Shown: positions 36,394 to 45,353 of the stretch, one piece after another | Layout of the letters: the number at the start of each line of letters is the position of its first letter | Numbering within the stretch: the stretch's first letter is position 1 | From: Bacteroidota bacterium | GTDB lineage: Bacteria > Bacteroidota > Bacteroidia > Bacteroidales > F082 | Assembly (NCBI GenBank): GCA_020444415.1 | Contig: JAHLLA010000001.1 | Span: forward strand, 744,001 to 808,000 | Direction: 5' to 3' | DNA length: 64,000 bases | Translations under genes and position numbers: made by a program | The notes under the pieces: generated by a model | Told to the model about the DNA's origin: nothing | The model's database searches: none | The model's input: the letters and a program-made list of their open reading frames with translations, nothing else

Positions 36394-36465
36394 AGCATGC
36401 AGCAGGAAAGGGTTGCTATTGATAAGATCGGAAGTATGGCGGCGGAAACGTTGAAGGGAAAATAA
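36394..36465 (+). repeat. Direct repeat, copy 2: detached 3' end of glyQS
   Basis: 72 bp identical to the end of glyQS except three substitutions (two missense, one silent), still in frame to the stop codon. It begins immediately after intergenic element copy 1. No open frame leads into it, so it is a fossil fragment. Confidence 0.95.
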
Positions 36466-36522
36466 AACAAATTGTCACGCGCATAATGCGCGCGCCAGTT
36501 TAATTTACACTCCCTCCCGATT

Positions 36523-37983
36523 TTACTTTTTAATCCACTTTCCCCTATAAATCATTTTATCATTCACGTTTTTCAACCTATAAAAGTATATCCCGCCAGG
36601 TAAATCCTCAGTATTAATGATATTAAGACCTTTATGAAGCTTTTTACTGATCATTACTTTCCCTTCACTATTTAATAGTTCAAGATGAAGTATATCCTCA
36701 AAAATATGAATTGATATATTGTTTGCACCAGGATTTGGATAAACACTAATTTGTTTTTTATTCTCACTTAATTCATCTTTAAGAACAATTGTTCCGCCCT
36801 GATCTACTTTAATAATAATGATATCCCGGTTCGGTATATCCGTACTTCTCCAATCGTAATATGAGGACATTAGTACACTTCCACCATCAGAAGTCGCAAA
36901 TAAATTCGTCATTCGATAACAACCATCTCCTCCATACATATAATTCCACTCTATGTTCTGATCTTCAAAATTCTTTTTTTGTAAAATCAACCACCTATCT
37001 TCATCTTGAAAGGGCGATACAGTTGGGTAATGTGCATTATGGGTCCCACCATAAAATACAGCATCTAACGAATTAAAATCCAATCCTCCGAAGATATCCA
37101 GTGTATCGGTTGAAAAAATCTGAGCAGAATCCAAAATTTGAAATTCTGGGTTTAAAATATACAAACCAACATCGTAAGGATCCTGAATGGAGTTGAAATT
37201 CAATTTTACACCCCCAATTATAAAATTACTATTATTTACTTGTTTTTCATACCCTGAATTAAAAAACCTATTTACATATTGAGGATATATAAGCGTATCT
37301 CTATGAAAAGAAAGATCATATTTTATAAAACTGGACGATGTTATAACAAAATATCCTCCATGGTACTGATTGTACATAATTTTATAAACCCCGTTCTCAT
37401 ATTCATAATAATCATCGTAAATAATCTCGTAAGGACTGCCCTCCACATTTGTCTTTATAAATACATGACCCCCATCCTCATTCGTTATTCCATTTCTGCA
37501 ATAAAGAATAACTTCATTAAGATGGTTGACTGCTATATCGGAATACCATTCAAAAATAGTATCACTTCCAAATAATTCACAATTAATCAAATCAAGATTT
37601 ACATTATATGCCGCATAAAACACTTGTTCATCAGAATAGTCGTTTTTTACCGTACGCCCAACGACAATTATGGTGTCATTAATTTTTTTAATTGTTCTGG
37701 CAGAAATATAATAATCTTCAAACAGATTTAGACTGATTGAATCAAGCACATTCAAGTCATTATCAGTCATAATAATATAACTTTCATACTCGAATATTTC
37801 GGGATAGGAAGCACTGGTATCAATATAAGCTCCGGTATTGATTATAAAACAATATAGATTTTCATTTATCTCAATTCCTCCTCTGACAATTTCGTCATTA
37901 AGTGTACCCATACACATTTTATTTGATTGAGCATTTACCAGCACATTAGAAAGGATAAGAGATATAATTAATAGATATTTCAT
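36523..37983 (-). CDS. Secreted protein with T9SS type A sorting domain
   Basis: 486 aa. Signal peptide (MKYLLIISLILSNVLVNAQS), then about 390 residues of beta-rich sequence with recurring Asn/Asp/Tyr-rich strands that suggests a propeller, and a C-terminal sorting tail from about 410 (ISVYPNPGANNISIHI ... GIYFYRLKNVNDKMIYRGKWIKK), the type A signal recognised by the type IX secretion system. Cargo is moved across the outer membrane and the tail is cleaved. No catalytic motif seen. A/T-rich; likely co-transcribed with the lipoprotein gene 95 bp upstream. Confidence 0.85.
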   Translation of the reverse strand: MKYLLIISLILSNVLVNAQSNKMCMGTLNDEIVRGGIEINENLYCFIINTGAYIDTSASYPEIFEYESYIIMTDNDLNVLDSISLNLFEDYYISARTIKKINDTIIVVGRTVKNDYSDEQVFYAAYNVNLDLINCELFGSDTIFEWYSDIAVNHLNEVILYCRNGITNEDGGHVFIKTNVEGSPYEIIYDDYYEYENGVYKIMYNQYHGGYFVITSSSFIKYDLSFHRDTLIYPQYVNRFFNSGYEKQVNNSNFIIGGVKLNFNSIQDPYDVGLYILNPEFQILDSAQIFSTDTLDIFGGLDFNSLDAVFYGGTHNAHYPTVSPFQDEDRWLILQKKNFEDQNIEWNYMYGGDGCYRMTNLFATSDGGSVLMSSYYDWRSTDIPNRDIIIIKVDQGGTIVLKDELSENKKQISVYPNPGANNISIHIFEDILHLELLNSEGKVMISKKLHKGLNIINTEDLPGGIYFYRLKNVNDKMIYRGKWIKK

Positions 37984-38078
37984 TTAATCTTGGCTATTTT
38001 TTTCATTAACCTGTCTTTAACTTCGTAATTTACTGGCAGGTTCGTGTTCACGAACCCACCAGTAATTTTAAATCCTAT

Positions 38079-39071
38079 TTATTCTATATCAGGAATATGA
38101 ATAATTTCATAAAACCAAAGCGTAACCAGATGTTCATTCCAAGGTATGTCATCACTGAATGGAACAATACTAAAATAACCTAGAAAATATACACCGCCAG
38201 TATAGTTATTTTCGTCAATAACCTCTTTTGTTGACATCAAATAACCATTAAGTTCGTCTTCCCCATCGGTATCCAAAATATAATACGTAATCACACTTTT
38301 ATACAGTCTACCATTAATTCCTGGCGAATCAGGACCGAAACCATTCATTGAATGTAAATCAATATAATAATTATAAGGTTCATATTCAGGTGGTGGACCC
38401 CAGAATTCTATCTTTTTTTCGTATTCTTCAGCTGCACTTTTCCAATATTTTCCATCGCAATATGAAGGATAACAAGCGTACATACAAGTGTAGTCCGGAA
38501 ATGGTATTGGATCTACACCCGGTGGTAATATATATGGGAAATTCTGAGCTCTAATTGATGTTATTTGCAATCTTAATTCGTCGTTATTCAAATCAAGAGT
38601 GTCAACTTCAACAAAACAGCACCAGAATGCAACTGAATCATTATTATTGCTAATAGTTTCATTTCTTTTTGAAACATAATGCATGTAAATATCATTACCA
38701 TCTAATATTGGCATACCACCAACGCCGTAACTTTTTATTTCATAGGTGTATGTATCAATCACTTTTTCAAACTTCCTTGCCATTCTAAATGGAAATCCAT
38801 GAAATGAATTTAAAGTCGTCTGAAATTGCCAAACAGCCTCACTCGCGAGCTTATCAACCGGTTCAATATTCCTTAACCCATTTTCTTTTATCTCAATTTC
38901 ATTTACAAATTCTTTATAAAGAACTACTCCTTCATTTGAGTTTGGTTTAAATTCATTTATTTCTTTTATAATGTTTATTTTTTTTAAATCCGTTTTAAAC
39001 TCCACATCCTTTTTATTGCAGTTTGTCAATACAATAAGTAAAACTCCAGATAATAAAATTAAGTTTTTCAT
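38079..39071 (-). CDS. Lipoprotein of unknown function
   Basis: 330 aa. Lipoprotein signal MKNLILLSGVLLIVLTNC (C18). The mature part is rich in aromatic and acidic residues and has a short cysteine cluster, YTCMYACYPSYCDGKYW (about 196-212), plus a C-C pair in FWCCFVEVDTL. I recognise no family. It is preceded by intergenic element copy 2, as the fulvocin-like gene is preceded by copy 1, so the two may share regulation or origin. Confidence 0.75.
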   Translation of the reverse strand: MKNLILLSGVLLIVLTNCNKKDVEFKTDLKKINIIKEINEFKPNSNEGVVLYKEFVNEIEIKENGLRNIEPVDKLASEAVWQFQTTLNSFHGFPFRMARKFEKVIDTYTYEIKSYGVGGMPILDGNDIYMHYVSKRNETISNNNDSVAFWCCFVEVDTLDLNNDELRLQITSIRAQNFPYILPPGVDPIPFPDYTCMYACYPSYCDGKYWKSAAEEYEKKIEFWGPPPEYEPYNYYIDLHSMNGFGPDSPGINGRLYKSVITYYILDTDGEDELNGYLMSTKEVIDENNYTGGVYFLGYFSIVPFSDDIPWNEHLVTLWFYEIIHIPDIE

Positions 39072-39168
39072 TTTAAATCAATATTTAAATTCATATAATA
39101 AAATTTGGAAGAAGTTTTATTTTCCCTGACTTCATATGACATGCATTAACAGTAATACATGCTTAACA

Positions 39169-39448
39169 GGGCATTAAAACCAAATCATCCCAATTTGAAT
39201 CTAATAAATATTCTATTCAATTAATTATCTTTGTCACCTTACCTCCTTTCTTTGTTTATGGTATGTATTTGCTGATATGTACATATGCATTTTAAGGGGG
39301 TTTTATTTTTAAATTCCAAATATTAAATTAAATGAACGCGCATGGGAAGCCCACCATGCTCATCATTCATAATTGCTTGATTTGTAAAGTTATAAAAAAA
39401 AAAAACGAATAAAATATCCTTCTTTTACAATTTATAATTATTCTGAAT
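39169..39448. repeat. Diverged intergenic element, copy 2
   Basis: Partner of 36097-36388, same orientation: TATCTTTG at 39226-39233, the PPFF coding-like run, GGGGGTTTTATTTT, TTCATAATTGC and an A12 run in the same order. No glyQS fragment follows it. The remaining ~105 bp to the pth stop codon hold nothing I recognise. Confidence 0.85.
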
Positions 39449-39553
39449 AAGAGAATTTAATGCTATTTTAATAATAACAAGCGCTTTGGAGTTATTAAAA
39501 AAGGGATTCAATTCATTTGAACTATTATATCCAATAGGTTGCAGGAGAATAAA

Positions 39554-40138
39554 CTACTTATTATTATAAGCTGTCATTGTCCGGTCGATACCGAGGGTTA
39601 CAAAACTTTTGATCACTTCAACAGCCGTTTCAACACGCGGGATCATCAGTTTTTCTTCTGACCGGCTCCACTGGCCCAGCACATAATCTGCCTGGTAACC
39701 CCGTGGGAAGTCATCGCCAATACCCATTCTCAAGCGGGGGAAAACATCGGTATCCAGTTTCAGGATAATGTCGGTTAAACCATTATGGCCTGCATCTCCA
39801 CCACGGGCTTTCATCCGTAAAGTTCCCAATGGCAGGGCAATATCATCGAGCACAACTAAAATCCTTTCAATAGGTATTTTTTCCTGGTCCATCCAGTATT
39901 TCACGGATTTACCACTCAGGTTCATATAAGTGGTGGGTTTGATGATCACCAGCGTTCTGCCTTTAAATTTTACCTTGCTGACAGAGGCCAAACGTTCCAC
40001 TGAAAAGCTGCCATTCAGATCGTTGTTTAAAGCATCAGCCACTACAAAGCCAATATTATGGCGCGTATTGGCATACTCAACACCTATATTTCCAAGTCCT
40101 GCGATGAGGTATTTCAAACTGTATTTCTTTATGTTCAA
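39554..40138 (-). CDS. pth: Peptidyl-tRNA hydrolase
   Basis: 194 aa. Family signatures YLIAGLGNIGVEYANTRHNIGF (catalytic H27), KPTTYMNLSGKSV with the active-site Asn, and VLDDIALPLGTLRMKARGGDAGHNGL. Releases tRNA from peptidyl-tRNA that drops off the ribosome. Last gene of prs-rplY-pth (57 bp after rplY), a cluster seen widely in bacteria. Confidence 0.95.
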   Translation of the reverse strand: MNIKKYSLKYLIAGLGNIGVEYANTRHNIGFVVADALNNDLNGSFSVERLASVSKVKFKGRTLVIIKPTTYMNLSGKSVKYWMDQEKIPIERILVVLDDIALPLGTLRMKARGGDAGHNGLTDIILKLDTDVFPRLRMGIGDDFPRGYQADYVLGQWSRSEEKLMIPRVETAVEVIKSFVTLGIDRTMTAYNNK

Positions 40139-40195
40139 AAAAATAAAGGGATAAAGTTACACACTTTACCCCTTTACAAATATAATTTTGATCAA

Positions 40196-40858
<663 letters not shown>

Positions 40859-40876
40859 GATTAAAAAATTAAATGA

Positions 40877-41821
40877 TTATTTATTTAAATTAAATAGTGA
40901 ACTTATTGATTCATAACTCTGTACGCGTAATATAACTTCTGCAAACAGATCGGCTGTTGAAAGCACGGTTATCTTCTCACAATCCTGTTTCAACGGTATA
41001 GTATCTGTCACAATGACTTCATTAAACGCTGAATTAGTAATTCTTTCGTAGGCGCTTCCCGAAAAAATGGGGTGCGTACAAAAAGCACGTACACTGTTGG
41101 CGCCCATATCCATGATCAGATTGGCTGCCTTTGTAATCGTTCCGGCCGTATCGATAATATCATCCACCAACACCACATCTTTATCTGTAACATCACCAAT
41201 AAGTTGCATTTGCTCCACAACATTGGGTTTGGCCCGTTGCTTATAACAAATAACAAAACCTGTATTCAGTGCCTTGGCATAACTGGCTGCGCGCCTGGTT
41301 CCACCTGTATCAGGCGAAGCCATAATTAAATCCGGCAGATTAAGTTTTTTCAGGTACGGCACAAATATATTGGAAGCAAATACATGATCCACGGGCACAT
41401 CAAAAAATCCTTGAATCTGATCGGCATGTAAGTCGATGGTAATAACCCGCTGCACACCGGCCGACATAAGCAAATTAGCACTCAGTTTTGATGCAATTGA
41501 AACCCGGGGTTTATCTTTACGATCCTGCCTTCCATAACCAAAGTAAGGTATTACAGCAATTATTTTCCTGGCTGATGCTCTTTTTGCTGCATCAATCATC
41601 ATCAGGAGTTCCATAAAATTATCAGCCGGAGGCGTAGTTGACTGAACAATAAACACATCACGGCCCCTGATGTTTTCTTCGTAGGAAGTTTGAAACTCAC
41701 CATCAGAAAATTCCGTAACAATTGATTTACCAAGGTCAATTCCAAAACTGGCCGCAATTTTCTCAGCAAGATACCTGCTGTTGCGCCCCGAAAATATGCT
41801 AACACCTTTTTTTGAAGACAT
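40877..41821 (-). CDS. prs: Ribose-phosphate pyrophosphokinase
   Basis: 314 aa. Class I PRPP synthetase signatures: GVSIFSGRNSRYLAEKIA, FSDGEFQ, the ATP loop RQDRKD, the Mg-binding DLHADQIQGFFD and the PRPP loop VLVDDIIDTAGTI. Makes PRPP from ribose 5-phosphate and ATP for nucleotide, His and Trp synthesis. First gene of the prs-rplY-pth operon with a well-placed promoter. Confidence 0.97.
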   Translation of the reverse strand: MSSKKGVSIFSGRNSRYLAEKIAASFGIDLGKSIVTEFSDGEFQTSYEENIRGRDVFIVQSTTPPADNFMELLMMIDAAKRASARKIIAVIPYFGYGRQDRKDKPRVSIASKLSANLLMSAGVQRVITIDLHADQIQGFFDVPVDHVFASNIFVPYLKKLNLPDLIMASPDTGGTRRAASYAKALNTGFVICYKQRAKPNVVEQMQLIGDVTDKDVVLVDDIIDTAGTITKAANLIMDMGANSVRAFCTHPIFSGSAYERITNSAFNEVIVTDTIPLKQDCEKITVLSTADLFAEVILRVQSYESISSLFNLNK

Positions 41822-41854
41822 AAAATGCTGTTAATTTGGTCGTTTAAAGCGCTG

Positions 41855-41884
41855 CAAAAATAGCAATTAATTTGTTCGATACAA
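41855..41884 (-). promoter_or_regulatory. Promoter of prs-rplY-pth
   Basis: On the minus strand TTG (41884-41882), 19 nt, TATTTTTG (41862-41855), then about 33 bp to the prs start. Confidence 0.6.
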
Positions 41885-42091
41885 ATATATTAGCTTCTCA
41901 AAGCCCGCATTTAAGTGCATCGGCTCTATTTCCACTTACATATAAAATTCTGAAAATAGTAATCCTTGTCTTACACCAGTAAATCAAAGTAAAGATCGGC
42001 TTTTACAATTCTGCTAGCTAAGCTTTTATAAAAATTGTTTTTATCGCGTATAAATAGTCTTTTAGTGTTATTTAATTAACAGTAAATTCTA

Positions 42092-42099
42092 TAATTTTG
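42092..42099 (+). promoter_or_regulatory. -7 box of the proline dehydrogenase gene
   Basis: TAATTTTG ends 1 bp before the first in-frame ATG (42101). That ATG would lie at or before the transcription start, so the next ATG (42125) is favoured. Confidence 0.55.
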
Positions 42100-42124
42100 C
42101 ATGCCAATTGTAAAATATACAGCT

Positions 42125-43042
42125 ATGTTATGGTTTAATAAAATGATTGCGTCCATCCTTCCGTTTATGCCTAAAGGTTTTGTATGGATTTTTTCAAAAA
42201 GATATATTGCCGGTAAAAAGATAGAGGATGCCATCAAGGTTTCAAAATCATTGAATGAGGAGGGTACGATGGTAACGGTTGATTTATTGGGAGAATTTAT
42301 CACCCAGCTAAGCGAAGCCGAGCAAAATAAGAACGAATACCTTGATATTATTGACACCTTTGAGAAGAACGATATAAACGGGAACTATTCACTAAAGCCC
42401 ACCATGTTTGGTTTGCTGATTGACAAAGATGCTTGCTATAAATACATTCGCGAAATTGTTAAAAAAGCGGCTGATTATCATAATTTCGTCAGGGTAGATA
42501 TGGAAGATTCGCAGTGTGTTGATTTGGAAATAGAATTGTTCAGAAAGCTTAAAAAAGAATTTCCTAAAAATGTGGGGCTCGTATTACAGGCCTATCTAAA
42601 ACGCACGAAGAGCGATATTGAAAACATGATGGACCTGCATACCAAGGAGATCCCGTTAAGCTATCGCCTGTGTAAAGGTATTTATGTGGAACCTGAACAA
42701 ATAGCTTACAAAAAATATGGGGTCATCAATGAGCATTTCCTTGAAGACCTGGAGATCATGTTTAAGAATGGTATTTATGTAGGTATCGCCACCCACGATA
42801 CACCACTTGTAGAGGGCGCTTATAAATTGATAGAAAAATATAAGGTCCCCAGAGAGAATTTTGAATTCCAAATGCTGTATGGTGTTACGCCCGCATTAAG
42901 GAAATCCATTACCGATAAAGGTTACAGGATGCGGGTATATGTGCCTTATGGTGAAAAATGGTTCGCCTATTCCACAAGAAGATTGAAAGAAAATCCTAAA
43001 ATGGCTACGGAAATTATCAAAGCATTATTTGTAAGGGGATAA
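42125..43042 (+). CDS. Proline dehydrogenase
   Basis: 305 aa FAD-dependent TIM barrel of the monofunctional PRODH family. Features: VTVDLLGEF near 60, LSLKPTMFG-like SLKPTMFGLL, VRVDMEDSQ, LQAYLKRT, RLCKGIYVEPE and YVPYGEKWFAYSTRRLKENP that binds proline. Oxidises proline to pyrroline-5-carboxylate at the inner membrane. The promoter position supports the start at MLWFNKMIAS rather than eight codons earlier. No P5C dehydrogenase next to it. Confidence 0.92.
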   Translation: MLWFNKMIASILPFMPKGFVWIFSKRYIAGKKIEDAIKVSKSLNEEGTMVTVDLLGEFITQLSEAEQNKNEYLDIIDTFEKNDINGNYSLKPTMFGLLIDKDACYKYIREIVKKAADYHNFVRVDMEDSQCVDLEIELFRKLKKEFPKNVGLVLQAYLKRTKSDIENMMDLHTKEIPLSYRLCKGIYVEPEQIAYKKYGVINEHFLEDLEIMFKNGIYVGIATHDTPLVEGAYKLIEKYKVPRENFEFQMLYGVTPALRKSITDKGYRMRVYVPYGEKWFAYSTRRLKENPKMATEIIKALFVRG

Positions 43043-43136
43043 TCTTTTCACATTTTTTAATAGTTTGAACTTCTTCCTTATTTACACAAATCATTGTAAC
43101 AAAAGAACTTAATAAAAAACATGTGTATTTGCTAAA

Positions 43137-43167
43137 TTGTTTAGTAGACATTTTTTTACTACCTTTG
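43137..43167 (+). promoter_or_regulatory. Promoter of the starch synthase-like/DUF4270/glmS operon
   Basis: TTG (43137-43139), 20 nt, TACCTTTG (43160-43167), and 28 bp to the ATG. One of the best matches to the phylum consensus in this window. Confidence 0.7.
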
Positions 43168-43195
43168 CACCCTTCAAATCACATATCTTTTTATT

Positions 43196-44008
43196 ATGGA
43201 AAAAAAGAGGGTCCTCTTTGTCAATCAGGAAATAACACCCTATCTTCCTGAAACCCCAATGAGTGAAATCGGTCGTTATCTGCCTCAAAAAACTCAGGAA
43301 AGCAACAAAGAAATCAGAACTTTCATGCCCCGTTACGGCTTGGTTAATGAAAGAAGAAACCAGCTTCACGAAGTGATCAGGTTATCCGGAATGAACCTGA
43401 TCATTGACGATATTGACCACCCGCTTATCATCAAAGTGGCTTCCATACAGCAGGCCCGCATGCAGGTATACTTTATTGATAATGAAGATTATTTCCATAG
43501 AAAGTCGATCTTTTCAAATAAAGCCGGTAAATTCCATAAGGATAATGACGAACGGGCGATTTTCTTCGCCAAAGGTGTGCTGGAAACTGTAAAGAAGCTC
43601 GGCTGGGCTCCTGATCTGATCCATTGCAATGGCTGGTTCTCAAGCCTATTACCTCTTTTTGTGAAAACCGCTTATAAAGATAGTCCGATATTTTCCAATG
43701 CCAAGGTGATCGTTTCCCTGTATAATGATGATTTTTCTGATCAGTTTAAAAAAGGTTACGAGAAAAAAATGCTCATGAACGGCTTAGAAAGTGACGAGTT
43801 TATGCACTATAGTGACGGAACTTACGTTTCACTCATGAAAGGTGCCATTGACCGTTCTGACGCACTTATTATTGGTAGTAAAGAATTGAATCCTGAAGTG
43901 TTGGAATATGCCAAAGCATCCGGAAAACCTATATTAGAATATCAAGACAGTGAAGATTATTATGTGGCGTATAACGAATTCTATGACAAAATCATTGGCG
44001 AAGATTAA
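43196..44008 (+). CDS. Glycogen/starch synthase catalytic-domain protein, N-terminal half only
   Basis: 270 aa matching only the N-terminal Rossmann half (GT5 domain) of glycogen synthase: KRVLFVNQEITPYLPETPMSEIGRYLP, split here, aligns with the usual FV..E..P..K.GGLADV, and the LIHCNGWFSSLLP motif corresponds to the DIVHAHDW region. The usual lysine in KxGGL is replaced (ETPMSE), and the C-terminal GT1-like half that binds the ADP-glucose phosphates is absent. A free-standing half enzyme is unlikely to make glycogen by itself. Such proteins recur in Bacteroidota beside DUF4270; role unknown. Overlaps the DUF4270 start by 26 bp. Confidence 0.85.
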   Translation: MEKKRVLFVNQEITPYLPETPMSEIGRYLPQKTQESNKEIRTFMPRYGLVNERRNQLHEVIRLSGMNLIIDDIDHPLIIKVASIQQARMQVYFIDNEDYFHRKSIFSNKAGKFHKDNDERAIFFAKGVLETVKKLGWAPDLIHCNGWFSSLLPLFVKTAYKDSPIFSNAKVIVSLYNDDFSDQFKKGYEKKMLMNGLESDEFMHYSDGTYVSLMKGAIDRSDALIIGSKELNPEVLEYAKASGKPILEYQDSEDYYVAYNEFYDKIIGED

Positions 44009-45341
44009 ATCTCTCCCCCAAAAAAGTATAAAAGGATGGTTCTTTTTTACTTTCATTTTTCTTATCTTTTCATTCAGCTCATGCTATAAACCGGCCGGAG
44101 AGATTGGTGCTATTATACAGCCTGAAGACAGCAAATTACAGGTTTTCTGGACTGACACCGCTTTTGTTTATGCCTATTCTATACCTGATGATACTCTAAA
44201 ATCAAGTAGCTTAAGTACAACACTATTCGGAAGTATTATGGATCCTACTTTCGGACATTCAACTGCCAGTTTCTACACACAATTTATGCTTGAAAAAAGC
44301 GGGCACCGTTTTGGTGAAAATGCTCAGGTTGACTCTCTTGTTTTACAATTAAGGTATACAGGTAATTCTTACGGAGATACAACTACACATTTAACGGCAA
44401 ATGTATTCCAGATGGAGGGATCAATTCATATTGACAGTATTTACAATTCTAATATTAATATTCCTGTTTTCCCTACAAATTATGCAGAGTATACGTTTAC
44501 CCCGAAACCACATGACAGCATTGTGGTTGGAGGTGATACGCTACCAGCAGCATTACGAATTAATTTGAGCTATTTAAGCCCCGACCTTGGAAACTATCTG
44601 ATAAATATTGACACTACACTGATGGATACCAATGATCTTTTTATGGATTATTTTAAAGGTTTATATGTATCAACTTTGCCTGTTGGTACAGGAGGATCTT
44701 TAGTGAATCTTGACCTGATAAATAATAGATCGAAAATGACTTTGTATTACCACAACAATGAAGAAGATTCATTAACATTCGATTATCCAATAACAGTTAT
44801 TACACAATATGTATCAAAATATGAACATAATCGCGAAACTGGTGATGCGGATTTTGTGCAACAAGTGGTTCAGGGGGATATTGCCTTAGGAAGTAAAAAA
44901 TTTTATGCACAGGGTATAGCAGGGGTTGCGTCCATAATTCACATTCCTAATATGCCATCATGGAACAGGTTGGGCGATGTTGCTTTAAATGAAGCAAAGC
45001 TTGTGTTACCGGGAAATAGCAGCGACACATTATATAAAGCCCCAATACAAATGGCACTGGCCGAAATAAAAGAAGATGGCACTTATGGTTTTTTAATTGA
45101 TGATAATGGACAGGGAAATTATTTTGGTGGTGATTACAACGCTTCTACCAGATCGTATACTTTCAGGATAACCAGGTATCTACAATCACTAATTGATGAT
45201 CCAGCCATTAATAATAATGGACTCATTTTGATAGTAAAAGGGGGATCCATCTATCCAAACAGATTTGTTTTTAATGGACACGATCCTGAATCTGACACAA
45301 CCCGACTTCACTTGGAAATAACATATACCAATTTAGATTAA
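43983..45341 (+). CDS. DUF4270 family lipoprotein
   Basis: 452 aa. A charged N-terminus leads into a signal helix ending FSFSSC (lipobox Cys about 34). The DUF4270 body has the family's beta-rich pattern with SLSTTLFGSIMDPTFGHSTASFYTQF-like sequence early (split), and a C-terminal RYLQSLID...NNGLILIVKGGS...RFVFNGHD. Function unknown; Bacteroidota-specific and outer-membrane lipoprotein-like. I start at MTKSLAKIKS; codons upstream lie deep in the preceding gene. Operon between the half starch synthase and glmS. Confidence 0.88.
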   Translation: MTKSLAKIKSLPQKSIKGWFFFTFIFLIFSFSSCYKPAGEIGAIIQPEDSKLQVFWTDTAFVYAYSIPDDTLKSSSLSTTLFGSIMDPTFGHSTASFYTQFMLEKSGHRFGENAQVDSLVLQLRYTGNSYGDTTTHLTANVFQMEGSIHIDSIYNSNINIPVFPTNYAEYTFTPKPHDSIVVGGDTLPAALRINLSYLSPDLGNYLINIDTTLMDTNDLFMDYFKGLYVSTLPVGTGGSLVNLDLINNRSKMTLYYHNNEEDSLTFDYPITVITQYVSKYEHNRETGDADFVQQVVQGDIALGSKKFYAQGIAGVASIIHIPNMPSWNRLGDVALNEAKLVLPGNSSDTLYKAPIQMALAEIKEDGTYGFLIDDNGQGNYFGGDYNASTRSYTFRITRYLQSLIDDPAINNNGLILIVKGGSIYPNRFVFNGHDPESDTTRLHLEITYTNLD

Positions 45342-45353
45342 AACTAACATACA

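Noticed and set aside
34291-36465. Classical integrative element with att sites at glyQS
   Set aside because: The repeats look like att borders, but no integrase, excisionase or mobility gene lies between them; recombination of flanking homology is a simpler account.
45342-45353. glmS ribozyme
   Set aside because: Only 12 bp separate glmS from the upstream gene and the phylum does not normally carry it; nothing ribozyme-like is present.
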